Shown in pieces: positions 51,112 through 60,540 of a DNA stretch of 64,000 nucleotides. Within the stretch, counting starts at the first letter, position 1. Every line of letters starts with the position of its first letter. Location: the NCBI GenBank assembly GCA_001599355.1, contig BCGQ01000001.1:1615135-1679134 (forward strand). The letters are read 5' to 3'. The translations under genes were made by a program, and so were the position numbers. The notes below the pieces were generated by a model that was given only the letters and a program-made list of their open reading frames with translations, had not been told where the DNA came from and did no database searches. The DNA comes from Nakazawaea peltata. Taxonomy: Eukaryota; Ascomycota; Pichiomycetes; Alaninales; Pachysolenaceae.

Positions 51112-51468
51112 ATTCACGCTGTTCAGCCTCTCTACTCGCTACGGTAGCCATTCAAAGACCGCTCTGACTAATCTGCCTCATCGCTTCGAAGCAAAAAATT
51201 AATCTTCTCCGTAACGGAGAAGAGTTTTCGTAAATTACCAGCAAATTGTTTAAACTTTTTCGCGGTTTTGAGAAAATTTTCTCAACTAAAAAAATACAAG
51301 CCTTGACAGATACCGCAACCCAATACCAGTGCAGTACAGGGCGGTTAATCTGTGGTCAATCCATCAGTTAAGTGACTATATTAGACGACATAAATTTACG
51401 CATCGATTGATTGGAGGTGCTGGTAACCACCAATAGACAATAGTAGGACAAGAGTAACAGCAAACGTC
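51112..51468. promoter_or_regulatory. Divergent YAE1 / WHI2 promoter with two perfect palindromes
   Basis: A 21-bp palindrome (10+1+10) spans 51203-51223, centred on CCGTAACGG. An 18-bp palindrome spans 51268-51285, with an AAAATTTT core like the RRPE element of ribosome-biogenesis genes. A block at 51198-51218 recurs with one mismatch before PPS1. Confidence 0.6.
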
Positions 51469-52539
51469 ATGTCAATCGCTCCAGAAAGTATTATTACACA
51501 GGTGCAGGCAGGTGTTCCGCAGACGGACCTTGTTTACGAACAAACTCTGGAAGACATGAACACGGAAATTAAGTTGAATATTCGTGGTGAGTCTTTTACT
51601 ATTACTCGTGACGAGTTGATGGCTTTACCGGAGAGTATATTGTTATGTCTTTTCCCTAATGGAGTGTTTGTGGATATGAATGGCAATGTTATCACTAATT
51701 TAACTGAAGATGATATTGTTTATGTGAATTTTCCACCTGAATGTTTCCAATATATCGTTAGTTTTTTTGGGGAGACTGCGCTGCAAGTGCCTCACGATGA
51801 GGACCACGAATATTATGACGTAAATGACTCCGATATCTTACTTGAGAAACCGGCTATCATTGTCTTAAGGGAGGATTTAGACTATTATTGTATCCCACCA
51901 ATCAGCGGAATCTCGGCAGCTGATATGAAGCAAATTAAAATCAAGACCGGAGATTATTTGAGCAGTTGTACCAAGATTTTTGACGGATTAGGTTATAGTC
52001 CGGGTAAGACTTTAGGTCCTGCAGAGCAGCATTTATTAGATATGTTGTGTTCCTCTGGTTACTCAGTTGAGAGCAATTGGGGTCATAGATCTAGAGAACC
52101 AGATAAAGCTATTGTAAGTTCCTTGGCATTAGTACGTTTAAAGCATCCCGATGCACCTGAAGTGTCGTCATCTGCCAGTTCGACTTCTGTTCTGCAGCAA
52201 AGTGCCTCAGATGTGCATTCGAATGGAGAGTCCGAGAGCGGGGAACGTCATGGAAGGTCAAGATCTAGATCTCGTTCAAGAAGCTCGAGATTACCACCAT
52301 TTGGTCGTTCTCGTTCTCGTTCCAAGAAGAGAGATAACACCGTTGCTACGAAGTTGTTGTTGTTCTGGAGAAAACCAGCTCGTAAATGTTGGTGGTCTAA
52401 TGAGCTGTTTGATGTCAAGTTACTCGACGTACTGATCACCGATCCGACTACCGGTAAGAAGATTGTCCAGGATATGGTTGTTAAGGTACACATCAGACGT
52501 GTTTGGACATTGGAGCTTTCGGTGATAGGAGTACAATAA
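51469..52539 (+). CDS. WHI2: WHI2, BTB-domain regulator of stress response and TORC1
   Basis: This 356-residue protein matches Whi2. The N-terminal BTB/KCTD-like domain contains KLNIRGESFTITRDELMALPESILLCLFPNGVF and the conserved NFPPECFQYI. Then come EKPAIIVLREDLDYYCIPP, LGPAEQHLLDMLCSSGY and the C-terminal LLLFWRKPARKCWW...HIRRVWTLELSVIG. An RS-rich linker (about 260-290) joins the two parts. With Psr1/Psr2 phosphatases Whi2 activates Msn2-dependent stress genes and dampens TORC1 when amino acids, especially leucine, are low. It is shorter than the yeast protein (486) because the low-complexity linkers are reduced. The TOR gene lies 1.1 kb upstream. Confidence 0.95.
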   Translation: MSIAPESIITQVQAGVPQTDLVYEQTLEDMNTEIKLNIRGESFTITRDELMALPESILLCLFPNGVFVDMNGNVITNLTEDDIVYVNFPPECFQYIVSFFGETALQVPHDEDHEYYDVNDSDILLEKPAIIVLREDLDYYCIPPISGISAADMKQIKIKTGDYLSSCTKIFDGLGYSPGKTLGPAEQHLLDMLCSSGYSVESNWGHRSREPDKAIVSSLALVRLKHPDAPEVSSSASSTSVLQQSASDVHSNGESESGERHGRSRSRSRSRSSRLPPFGRSRSRSKKRDNTVATKLLLFWRKPARKCWWSNELFDVKLLDVLITDPTTGKKIVQDMVVKVHIRRVWTLELSVIGVQ

Positions 52540-52589
52540 GTAGAGAAGTAATAGCATTAATATTTATCTGAAGGATTGTAGAGGGGTAG

Positions 52590-52645
52590 ATTGTGAAGGA
52601 GGTGCATAAAGGGGTGAATTGTAAAGGAGATGCATAAAGAGGCTA
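52590..52645 (+). repeat. Two imperfect 28-bp tandem repeats between WHI2 and ERS1
   Basis: The unit spans 52590-52617 and repeats at 52618-52645 with several substitutions, sharing AGG, TGCATAAA and GG blocks. It lies in the convergent 3' region. Confidence 0.75.
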
Positions 52646-52751
52646 TAAAGTTCTTTAAATAATAAAGGGGGAATAAAGTTCAATTAGATATAAAGGGGCT
52701 ACAAAGTTTAATTAATAACCAATATCATGCATTATAATAATAAATAGTTAA

Positions 52752-53669
52752 TTATTTAAGAGACCTCTCTGATTCGCGACGGGAGATCCTTCCTTGCTTC
52801 TGTTGTTCCTCCTCATCTTCAATTGAACCGTATCTGACACTATCAATATCACCAATGGTCTCTTCTTCATCTTCTCTAATACGAGGTGGACCATCAATAC
52901 TAGAATCACTGGCATTGTAATACCAATAGTAATGTTGGAGGAAGAACAAGACGTTGGCACATAATGCCTCGACACTCAACAAGAATTTAGGCAAGTTTTT
53001 GAACATGTTCTTCATGTTGTGACTAATGTAGGCGTCCAAGGCCAATTGGGTCAAAGAAAGACTACCACCAGCAGTGTCTAAATAGATGATCAGAATAGGC
53101 CAATAACGAGTTGATTTCCTGCGGTAGTTATATGATAATTGACCATAATTCTTAAGAACAGACATGAGGATTTTGAGCAAACCGAGCCATTCGAGAAGAT
53201 CTAACCAACGGAAACCCAGCGAATCATTGGTACCCACGATGTAACCTGCGAGACACAGAATAACCACAGCCATTGTCAGAATGGTAGTTCTGGCAAATTT
53301 GGAAAGAACTTGCTCAGGATTCTTCTTATAAGTCTTTGGTCTATACAGTTGCGATAAGGTCAACAGATTAACCGCCAAACCATGAAGAGCAAAGATGAAA
53401 TCATTGACCTTGATAAGAGGTAAACGTGGAGTTTCATCAGTCGGGAGCGTATACTTATCACTAAACTCTTGACGAATATATGGACTGAATACAAGACAAC
53501 CAAAATACAGCGTGTAGAAAATGTAACCGATGAAGTTGAAGTAGAGGAAATCGATAGAAAGCCCCTGAACACTGCGGAGCTTCATATTGGTCAATACTGG
53601 TGGCCAGAAGCCACAACTCCAGATCAAAGTATATGAATACCCGATGAATGTAGAGATTTCCTGAAGCAT
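52752..53669 (-). CDS. ERS1: ERS1, cystinosin-family PQ-loop cystine transporter
   Basis: This 305-residue protein has seven predicted membrane segments and the PQ-loop layout of cystinosin. The first loop motif WPPVLTNMKLRSVQGLSIDFLYFNFIGYIFYTLY aligns with cystinosin, where Pro-Gln is here Pro-Pro. The second repeat lies near residues 185-220 (KSTRYWPILIIYLDTAGGSLSLTQLALD). A cytosolic Glu/Asp-rich tail ends the protein. Yeast Ers1 is a vacuolar/endosomal protein thought to move cystine out with protons. The gene is divergent from MCY1, a cysteine synthase, over a 247-bp promoter, which fits a shared sulfur-amino-acid role. Confidence 0.85.
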   Translation of the reverse strand: MLQEISTFIGYSYTLIWSCGFWPPVLTNMKLRSVQGLSIDFLYFNFIGYIFYTLYFGCLVFSPYIRQEFSDKYTLPTDETPRLPLIKVNDFIFALHGLAVNLLTLSQLYRPKTYKKNPEQVLSKFARTTILTMAVVILCLAGYIVGTNDSLGFRWLDLLEWLGLLKILMSVLKNYGQLSYNYRRKSTRYWPILIIYLDTAGGSLSLTQLALDAYISHNMKNMFKNLPKFLLSVEALCANVLFFLQHYYWYYNASDSSIDGPPRIREDEEETIGDIDSVRYGSIEDEEEQQKQGRISRRESERSLK

Positions 53670-53916
53670 CTTATTAACCTGCTTATGTTTCCCTATACTT
53701 CAAGACTTGCCCCAAATATATAGTACGGCTTCATCCTGATAAGCAATATATTTGCCGATCGGGAAAAGATCGGGTATCAGAGCTTATCATCCGTTGGTAA
53801 ATCGCTCATTGAGCGATTTACGAATACGGAATTTGATCACGTGACATCGCGTGCAAAACTCGAGTCTGCTTCGATTTTGGTTAAATTTCAAAGTCAGATT
53901 GAAGGTAGTTTAGTTG
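53670..53916. promoter_or_regulatory. Divergent ERS1 / MCY1 promoter with TCACGTGA and a 23-bp palindrome
   Basis: CACGTG lies at 53848-53853 inside TCACGTGA, the yeast Cbf1 site type used with Met4 in sulfur-amino-acid genes. A perfect 23-bp palindrome (11+1+11) spans 53808-53830, with arms TAAATCGCTCA. Both are between the two starts. Confidence 0.6.
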
Positions 53917-55047
53917 ATGAAAGTTAAGATGCTTTCACGTATTCAAGTTAAAAGAGTTGTCCAGAATGGACTGAGAGCCAGTACTCGTATGCAATCAACT
54001 TTAAAAGTCCCATTTGTGCCTTTAGTTGCCGAGGGAGGATTTGCTGATGCCATTGGTAACACTCCATTGGTTAAGATCAACCGTTTATCGAAGGAATTGG
54101 GTAGAAATATCTGGGGAAAAGCCGAATGGATGAATCCAGGTGGATCTGTTAAGGACAGAGCTGCACTTTTCATGATTCAAAAAGCTGAGGAACGTGGTTT
54201 AATCAAGGAAGGTGCCACTATCGTCGAAGGAACAGCTGGTAATACTGGTATTGGATTGGCTCATGTATGTCGTGCTAGAGGATACAAGTGTGTTATTTAC
54301 ATGCCAAATACTCAAGCTCCATCTAAGATTGAGTTATTGAAGTTGCTCGGCGCTGAGGTTTACCCTGTCCCAGTTGTCCCATACGATGATCCTATGAACT
54401 TCAACCACCAAGCCAAACGTCATGCTGAAAGTTTACCTAACGCTTACTGGACGAACCAATTTGATAACTTGGACAACAGACAAGCCCATATTGAGACTAC
54501 TGGACCTGAAATCTGGGCTCAATTGAACGGTCAAGTCGACGCTTTCACTTGTTCTACCGGTACCGGAGGTACTTTTGCTGGTATCACCAGATACTTGAAG
54601 GAGATCTCAAATGGTCGTGTATTATCCATTGTAGCTGATCCTCCAGGATCTTGTGTCTACTCTTATGTCAAATCTAAAGGTGAATCTCTTGCCAGAGAAG
54701 GGGGTTCGTTCACCGAGGGAATCGGACAAGGAAGAATTACCAACAACAATGCTCAAGACATTGATAGTGCTGATGATGCCGTCAGAGTTCCAGATTCCGA
54801 GTCGATTAAGATGGTCTACAGATTATTGGATGAAGAAGGAATCTACGTAGGAGGTACTTCTGCCTTGAATGTTGTAGCAGCAGCTGAAGTAGCGAAGGCT
54901 TTACCTGAGGGATCTAATGTGGTTACCATTTTGGCCGATTCTTCTCATAAATATGCCGACAGAGTCTTCTCGAAGAAATGGTTGGAATCCAAGAACCTTT
55001 ACGATGCTATTCCTGAGCATTTGAAGAAGTATATTTCATTGGAGTAA
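53917..55047 (+). CDS. MCY1: MCY1, mitochondrial cysteine synthase-like PLP enzyme
   Basis: The 376-residue protein begins with a basic presequence ([24 protein letters not shown]) pointing to mitochondria. ATG 53917 and ATG 53929 are both plausible starts. The fold-type II PLP core follows, with [13 protein letters not shown], the PLP lysine in [10 protein letters not shown], the substrate loop [15 protein letters not shown] and the phosphate-binding [10 protein letters not shown]. These match yeast Mcy1 (YGR012W, 393 residues), an outer-membrane-associated cysteine synthase homolog. The reaction would be O-acetylserine plus sulfide giving cysteine. Its stop is only 4 bp from the stop of the convergent PPS1 gene. 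Confidence 0.92.
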   Translation: MKVKMLSRIQVKRVVQNGLRASTRMQSTLKVPFVPLVAEGGFADAIGNTPLVKINRLSKELGRNIWGKAEWMNPGGSVKDRAALFMIQKAEERGLIKEGATIVEGTAGNTGIGLAHVCRARGYKCVIYMPNTQAPSKIELLKLLGAEVYPVPVVPYDDPMNFNHQAKRHAESLPNAYWTNQFDNLDNRQAHIETTGPEIWAQLNGQVDAFTCSTGTGGTFAGITRYLKEISNGRVLSIVADPPGSCVYSYVKSKGESLAREGGSFTEGIGQGRITNNNAQDIDSADDAVRVPDSESIKMVYRLLDEEGIYVGGTSALNVVAAAEVAKALPEGSNVVTILADSSHKYADRVFSKKWLESKNLYDAIPEHLKKYISLE

Positions 55048-55051
55048 ATAA

Positions 55052-58000
55052 TCAATGACTAATATAAGCTTTATTTAAATTGTAGATCTCTTTACAGAGA
55101 ACATTCCAATCGACTTCTCTTATCCATTTATGATTATTGGTAATTAAGGTGTTTTCGAGGGGAGTATCGTAGCGATATTCGACTGGAGGAGCCGGATTTT
55201 CCGATATAAATTCCATAACATCATCTTCATCATCAGAAACGAGTACTGCTGTTTTTGAAGAGGTCTTGATACCTGTTGTGGAGGTTTCTTTGACTCTAAA
55301 TGAGAAGAAATTAGTATCGATATTATTATCGGGAGTTGAAGAAATGCTTGTAGATAAAGAGGAGCGGGAAAATGAGTTCTTCCCAGGGGGACCTGAGGTT
55401 GAAAAGAGGGAGTTGAAACTTTCACGGTCTCTTACGTTTCCCAGCATTTCATCTGTGAGCCCAGCAAGTCTTATACGATTTCTTTCCTTCACTACGTTCT
55501 CTTCCCATTTGAAAAGCTCGTAGGTGAGCTTCAAATTAGGCTGGATAATCACATTAAGACGACGAACCCGAACGAAAAGATATGCTCTGATGAGACTTAC
55601 ATTCAATCTATGCATTACTTCGGCAATACAAACAGTTGCGGATCTGGAAACTCCAACTTGACAATGAACTAATGTCTTTTCTCCCTTATCGTAGCCTTCT
55701 TCTATGAACAGAAGGGCATCTTTGAGGGTATTAGTGAGAGTTCCGATTCCGTCATCGTTGATATTGGTGATATGCATCACAGAAGTCACATGACAAAGAT
55801 CTTTAATGGTGGGGTCGGAGCTACGAGGTTCTACGAGGTCGAATATTTCACAACCTGTCTGAGTGGTCCTTACGGTGAAATCATAGTCTGATAACCAACC
55901 AAGCCGTTCACCTACGGAAACGATCCTGGTTATATCTAAAGCTCTAAGGACGTCTAAATCACTAGCATGACCTAAAGAGCCAAGATAAAGATGAGGAAGA
56001 ATACGAGAAGGTAAAGACCCGTAGACACGGGAAAAGCAGCCATTCAACAGTGATTGTGGGACCCCCAGATCTTCGTCTAAAGATTCATCCGAATCACTAT
56101 CATCATAAGAGTCATCAAGGATACGGAAGAAGGCATTTTGATCGATTTTCTTAGGGATGAAGATCGATAACATCATGTCTTTGTCGATTATATCCAAACG
56201 AGGTTCAAATACGTAGCCTTCTCTGAGAGGAGAACAACGACAGAGAAATTTCTGGATCTTGTCGAGGAAAATATAGTCACTTTTGAAGATGAAGAAAGGT
56301 CTGCCATGAGTAGAATGAAGTTGAGAGATGGCTTCGTCTACGGAGATGTTTTGGGAGTAGATGAGGAAACAAAGTCCAAGGAGAGAACTCTCACTATAAC
56401 CATCTTGACAATAAATGAGCCCACTGAAATTTGATTGGGAGGAGTTTTCGAGATACGGCCCGCCGCATCTGAAATATAAAAGCTTGCAAAGGTTGACTAT
56501 ACTTGAGATATGATCTTCTTTGAGGTCACCAATGGCCACTGAACCTGAAGGAGGGAATTCTATATGGATAGTTTCATAATAATCATCGATAGAGTGGACT
56601 AAATAGTCATGGAGTTCAACTAAGGATGGGAATTTGGCTCCCTCACAACAGTCGACGAATAATCTCCAATATTTCTTAGGTTTGTTGAAGAGAAGCAGTT
56701 CCACACCGATGAGGTTTGGATCTGCCGAGTCTAATTCGTCCAGGGTTACAGTCGTGATGGTATTAGAAGGACTACAGTACAATGGGATGGCGTTTTGAGT
56801 GGGTTGGAGTTGATGAGAAGGTGGTTGTTCGATCAATGGGTGTCTTTTCTCAGCTTCATAACTGTATTTGGATTGGAAAAGTTCGAAATCTGATCTATTC
56901 CCATACCAGACGTCACGAACAACATGAGTAGCCGACGACATCTTACCTATTTCGAGTCTTTCTTTGTATAAAGTATTCATGCTCCAATCTTTGAACATTT
57001 GTTCACAGTAGATCGAGGTGTCGGCTTGGAATTCGTCAAGAGTCATTGGTCTAATGGAGACGAGTCGGTCAGCATCGAGGTCGATGTTGTAATTATCGAG
57101 GATGAAGACATTGTAATGGAGTGAAGGTATCTCTGGGAGGGTATGTTGTTGTTTGATTTGGGCTATTTTAAGTAATCTCAGTAGTGATTTGCAAGCACAC
57201 GAACCGGGCTTATTGAAACAATACACGACAAAGTCGGACACATGACTGATTTTACTGGTTTGGATGTGGAAGTTACGAAGGCTTATACCATTGGGAGGAT
57301 CGAGGTCATGGAAAATCGGAAGCAATTGAAGCCGAATACAGTCTTCGACTATGAGGTCTTTGTTCAAATTAGGGGATTCCTCTATTTTGAGAGAGGTGAA
57401 GAGGGAATCTATGGTAGAGTTGAGGACAGATTCATTGAAATTGAGAGATTTCAAGACGTCTTCAGCATCTATTGAGCCTTTAAGGAAACCTGAACTTGTT
57501 AGATATGGGGCTTCTAAAGGACAAGACCTTATTAGAGTGAGGAAACGGGCTTTATCTACAGGCAGACGAACCGAATCGAGTCCACTAGCTTCCCTTGTAT
57601 GTGAGAGGAACTTCCGTTGAGCAAAATTGGACCTGTGAAGTCCATGAAGCCATGGGAACATATCATTGACGTCAGGAAGATCTTGTTGGTAATAATAATT
57701 GATCAGTTTGACGAATTGCAGACTTGTGAGATGACGGATGTTATGAGTGAAATGCTTAAGACTCTCTGTGAAGGGAGATGGGTGTTGAAGAGAATAGATA
57801 CCTTTAGATTCTAGACGGGGATGACCTGTAGCGGTGACAGGGAGCAGCGGCAGTGGTACCGATGTGGTGATTGACGTCACTTCTTGGTATTTAGCTCTGA
57901 ATTTATCCCTAGTATCGGTCGATGTCGAACTGCTTGAACGTTTACAACCTTTCTTAGTGTTTGACAGTATGAATTTTGGCTTGACAGCGTCTGAGATAGT

Positions 58001-58303
58001 ATTATTACCAGCAAATGGTTGTACTTTGAAGATGGTATCGGCAGTAGAAGCTGCAACGGCAGCAGCAGTATCAGAAGCAACAGAAGCCGCAGCAGCAGCA
58101 GGATCTGCAATGGTAGCAGTAGTGGCGGGAACGGCAGCGGCAGCAGAAAAACTGCCCTCAAAAGTTCTGCCCCCTTCCATTTTAAAAGGCTGCCCCTTAA
58201 GCGATTCGGAAGTCTTGTCCCTTATCTCCTTATCGTTATCAAAAGCAGCCGACTCGGTCTGACTAAGAGAAGTCGTCTGTGATTGGGACGGTGAAACACT
58301 CAT
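55052..58303 (-). CDS. PPS1: PPS1, dual-specificity protein phosphatase
   Basis: This 1083-residue protein ends in a dual-specificity phosphatase domain. The P-loop is HCQVGVSRSAT with C881, and the domain is preceded by HLYLGSLGHASDLDVLRALDITRIVSVGE. Upstream lies a second phosphatase-like domain around residues 575-680, typical of Pps1, where it is inactive. The N-terminal 150 residues are Ala/Ser/Thr-rich and disordered. Yeast Pps1 (807 residues) acts in S-phase control. The extra length comes from the N-terminal part and the acidic tail. The start is the ATG at 58303; a TTG-based extension was rejected. Its promoter has a 21-nt block shared with YAE1. Confidence 0.88.
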   Translation of the reverse strand: MSVSPSQSQTTSLSQTESAAFDNDKEIRDKTSESLKGQPFKMEGGRTFEGSFSAAAAVPATTATIADPAAAAASVASDTAAAVAASTADTIFKVQPFAGNNTISDAVKPKFILSNTKKGCKRSSSSTSTDTRDKFRAKYQEVTSITTSVPLPLLPVTATGHPRLESKGIYSLQHPSPFTESLKHFTHNIRHLTSLQFVKLINYYYQQDLPDVNDMFPWLHGLHRSNFAQRKFLSHTREASGLDSVRLPVDKARFLTLIRSCPLEAPYLTSSGFLKGSIDAEDVLKSLNFNESVLNSTIDSLFTSLKIEESPNLNKDLIVEDCIRLQLLPIFHDLDPPNGISLRNFHIQTSKISHVSDFVVYCFNKPGSCACKSLLRLLKIAQIKQQHTLPEIPSLHYNVFILDNYNIDLDADRLVSIRPMTLDEFQADTSIYCEQMFKDWSMNTLYKERLEIGKMSSATHVVRDVWYGNRSDFELFQSKYSYEAEKRHPLIEQPPSHQLQPTQNAIPLYCSPSNTITTVTLDELDSADPNLIGVELLLFNKPKKYWRLFVDCCEGAKFPSLVELHDYLVHSIDDYYETIHIEFPPSGSVAIGDLKEDHISSIVNLCKLLYFRCGGPYLENSSQSNFSGLIYCQDGYSESSLLGLCFLIYSQNISVDEAISQLHSTHGRPFFIFKSDYIFLDKIQKFLCRCSPLREGYVFEPRLDIIDKDMMLSIFIPKKIDQNAFFRILDDSYDDSDSDESLDEDLGVPQSLLNGCFSRVYGSLPSRILPHLYLGSLGHASDLDVLRALDITRIVSVGERLGWLSDYDFTVRTTQTGCEIFDLVEPRSSDPTIKDLCHVTSVMHITNINDDGIGTLTNTLKDALLFIEEGYDKGEKTLVHCQVGVSRSATVCIAEVMHRLNVSLIRAYLFVRVRRLNVIIQPNLKLTYELFKWEENVVKERNRIRLAGLTDEMLGNVRDRESFNSLFSTSGPPGKNSFSRSSLSTSISSTPDNNIDTNFFSFRVKETSTTGIKTSSKTAVLVSDDEDDVMEFISENPAPPVEYRYDTPLENTLITNNHKWIREVDWNVLCKEIYNLNKAYISH

Positions 58304-58681
58304 TCTCAGTTCCAACAAAGTGTTACACAAAGTTTCAACACACTATAATGGTCTCAAAACTTCCCTTTAATATATCGAATTATTAATCTTCTCCGTCACG
58401 GAAACTAATCTTCTCCAGCTCTAAAATCTTCTCCTCCTTCCCGCCTGATCTTGTTTTTTTTTCCTTTGTTTTGTGTGTGAGCTTATGCAGAAATAATTTC
58501 CTAAAGGGGTAATGCAGCTGGCGCTAATTGAGGGCATAAACGGTGATTTCGCTGATACGATGTGCACGACCTTTTGAAAGGTTATGAGCCCACGATAGGG
58601 GTTAGAGGGGTTAGAGAAATGTTAGAGGGAGGTCAGAGAGGGGTCCTACAAGTGTTTCATCTATATTATATTCATGCAATA
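58304..58681. promoter_or_regulatory. PPS1 promoter and UTP18 3' region
   Basis: The block ATTAATCTTCTCCGTCACGGA at 58382-58402 differs by one base from the block before YAE1. Further TCTTCTCC half-sites follow at about 58408 and 58427. Near UTP18, G-rich repeats of GGGGTTAGA type occur (58598-58645). Confidence 0.5.
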
Positions 58682-60325
58682 CTAATAATGGTTCAATCTC
58701 CATAAGGTGACCTTTCCCAGTTCATTTCCAACACATAATAACTCCTTGTTAGGACTGAAACAACAAGCCGTCACTTTACCCAAAGGAGTTCCACTGGTTG
58801 GCCAATTGGAGAATACTTTGAAGCTTGGGAGATGTACGATACGTAAGGCATCTCTTTTAGCTCTACTTGCAATACATAACATTTGACCATCTGGAGAGAA
58901 CAGTAAACTGGAAATCGTCGTTACTAAATTCTCAATTACTCCTACAGGTTTTTTGTTATTTTTCTTGGAGGTACGATCATAAATGTTAACGATTCCTACG
59001 TTATTACCGATCAGGATCCATTTGTTGTTGATTCCTCCAATCTTGACTTTAGTGATTCCAACTCCCGAGTCATCTTTCCATTTTCCGAGAATCTTTTCAC
59101 TGTGTACGTTCCATTCCCAAACGTCTCCACTTGAGTTGACAGCGACCAAAATGACTTCTTTGGAGTCAGGGTTTACACTGAAATCGATATCTACTAAAGT
59201 TCCTTCAATTTTAAATCCTTTGATCCAAACTCCTGTTGAACCATTTAAGATATTAATCCACCCGGAATTACCCATCAATCCGATGTAAGCTCCATCACTT
59301 GACACTTTGAAATTCTCAAACGATCTTTGAGTTGACTCATGACCGTACATTCTGGATACTTTCTCCAATTCTCCGGTATGGATATCCCATTTGTACATGA
59401 ATTTACGTCTTCCTCCCGCATAGATCTTATCAGAACTTTGGAAAGAAGCAGATTGGATTGGTGAATTTCTCAAATGCAATGAGGTGACAAAATTGTTCAG
59501 TTTTCCATCGATATGATACACTCTGAGAGTTCTATCGTAGCCTCCTGTAAGCAATAATGGTTGTGTAGGATGGAAAGAGAGTGCTTGGATCAGAGACTTC
59601 GATATTCTTCTATAATTGGCGTCCTTTAACCTAGCAATATCCAACTTGTTGGAAGGTAATAATTTGAATGCTGATTGTGTTTTGAGGGAATGAGATTGGT
59701 TGGTTTCGAGGAACTTTAATAAAGCATTTGAGCTATTAACTGAACTGTGATCATCTTCATTATCGTCCTCACCTTCTTCATCTTCACTTTCAATATGGTC
59801 GGCCCATTCAGGTCTTTGATATATCTTGACAAATTGAGCTCTTAATCTATTCACATAACTTTTACCTGATATTATTGTTTCTGTGTCGTGACGCCTCAAT
59901 TTTTTCAACTTGTCCGAGGAATAAAGAGATATATCAATCTTTTCATCATCTGAATCATGCCAAGCAGCATCATCTTCGGACTCAGACTCTGATTCTGTCA
60001 TGGACTCACCTTCTTCAGAGGCTTCTTCATTTTCAGAATCAACGTCCATCTCATCCAGATTCCCGTCATCTACAAAATAAAGCATATCATCTTGCATCCC
60101 TTCCACCAATTTATCGTCATCGCTATCTGAATCATGCTCTCCTTCACTGGCAGATGATACGCCGTCCACTTCTTCTTCACTTGAATAGTCGTATAAATTA
60201 TCAATCTTCTTTAAGTTGGTCTCAAATCCTTTGATATCACCGAAAACGAGTTTTTCCAACTCCAATTCCTCTTCATCCTTCGGAGGAATCACAATATCTC
60301 CCTTTTCAACCAAAGCCGGCGCCAT
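58682..60325 (-). CDS. UTP18: UTP18, WD40 component of the small-subunit processome
   Basis: This 547-residue protein matches Utp18 (594 in yeast). The N terminus contains ELEKLVFGD and an acidic region with many Glu/Asp runs, then WADHIESEDEE. The WD40 propeller begins near residue 235 with HPTQPLLLTGGYDRTLRVYHIDGK. Also typical are YAGGRRKFMYKWDIHTGELEKVSRMYGHE and the C-terminal CFSPNKELLCVGNELGKVTLWRLNHY. Utp18 belongs to the UTP-B subcomplex, acts in the nucleolus in 18S rRNA maturation, and recruits Mtr4 through an arch-interaction motif. Its promoter has the ribosome-biogenesis elements described next. Confidence 0.95.
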   Translation of the reverse strand: MAPALVEKGDIVIPPKDEEELELEKLVFGDIKGFETNLKKIDNLYDYSSEEEVDGVSSASEGEHDSDSDDDKLVEGMQDDMLYFVDDGNLDEMDVDSENEEASEEGESMTESESESEDDAAWHDSDDEKIDISLYSSDKLKKLRRHDTETIISGKSYVNRLRAQFVKIYQRPEWADHIESEDEEGEDDNEDDHSSVNSSNALLKFLETNQSHSLKTQSAFKLLPSNKLDIARLKDANYRRISKSLIQALSFHPTQPLLLTGGYDRTLRVYHIDGKLNNFVTSLHLRNSPIQSASFQSSDKIYAGGRRKFMYKWDIHTGELEKVSRMYGHESTQRSFENFKVSSDGAYIGLMGNSGWINILNGSTGVWIKGFKIEGTLVDIDFSVNPDSKEVILVAVNSSGDVWEWNVHSEKILGKWKDDSGVGITKVKIGGINNKWILIGNNVGIVNIYDRTSKKNNKKPVGVIENLVTTISSLLFSPDGQMLCIASRAKRDALRIVHLPSFKVFSNWPTSGTPLGKVTACCFSPNKELLCVGNELGKVTLWRLNHY

Positions 60326-60540
60326 CTCTCTTGATATCTGACCTTTTTCAACAGCTCATCTGTCTCATCGAGGGGGTTTTCTTAGAAGGTGAAAAAAAAT
60401 TTTTTAGGAGAAATTTTTTTCTTGGGATTTTTGGCGATTGTGCACGACTTTGGTTAAATTGGAGAAAAAAATGAAAAAGGAGAAATGAAAAGGGCAAGAA
60501 GGAGACCCCTTTACAGGATACGGAGACCCCTTTAAGCAAG
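60326..60540. promoter_or_regulatory. Divergent UTP18 / COA3 promoter with PAC- and RRPE-like elements
   Basis: On the UTP18 side, CTCATCG (the PAC core, reverse of CGATGAG) lies at 60364-60370. The block A8T6 at 60392-60405 fits the RRPE element. These two elements mark yeast ribosome-biogenesis genes, which fits UTP18. Confidence 0.55.
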
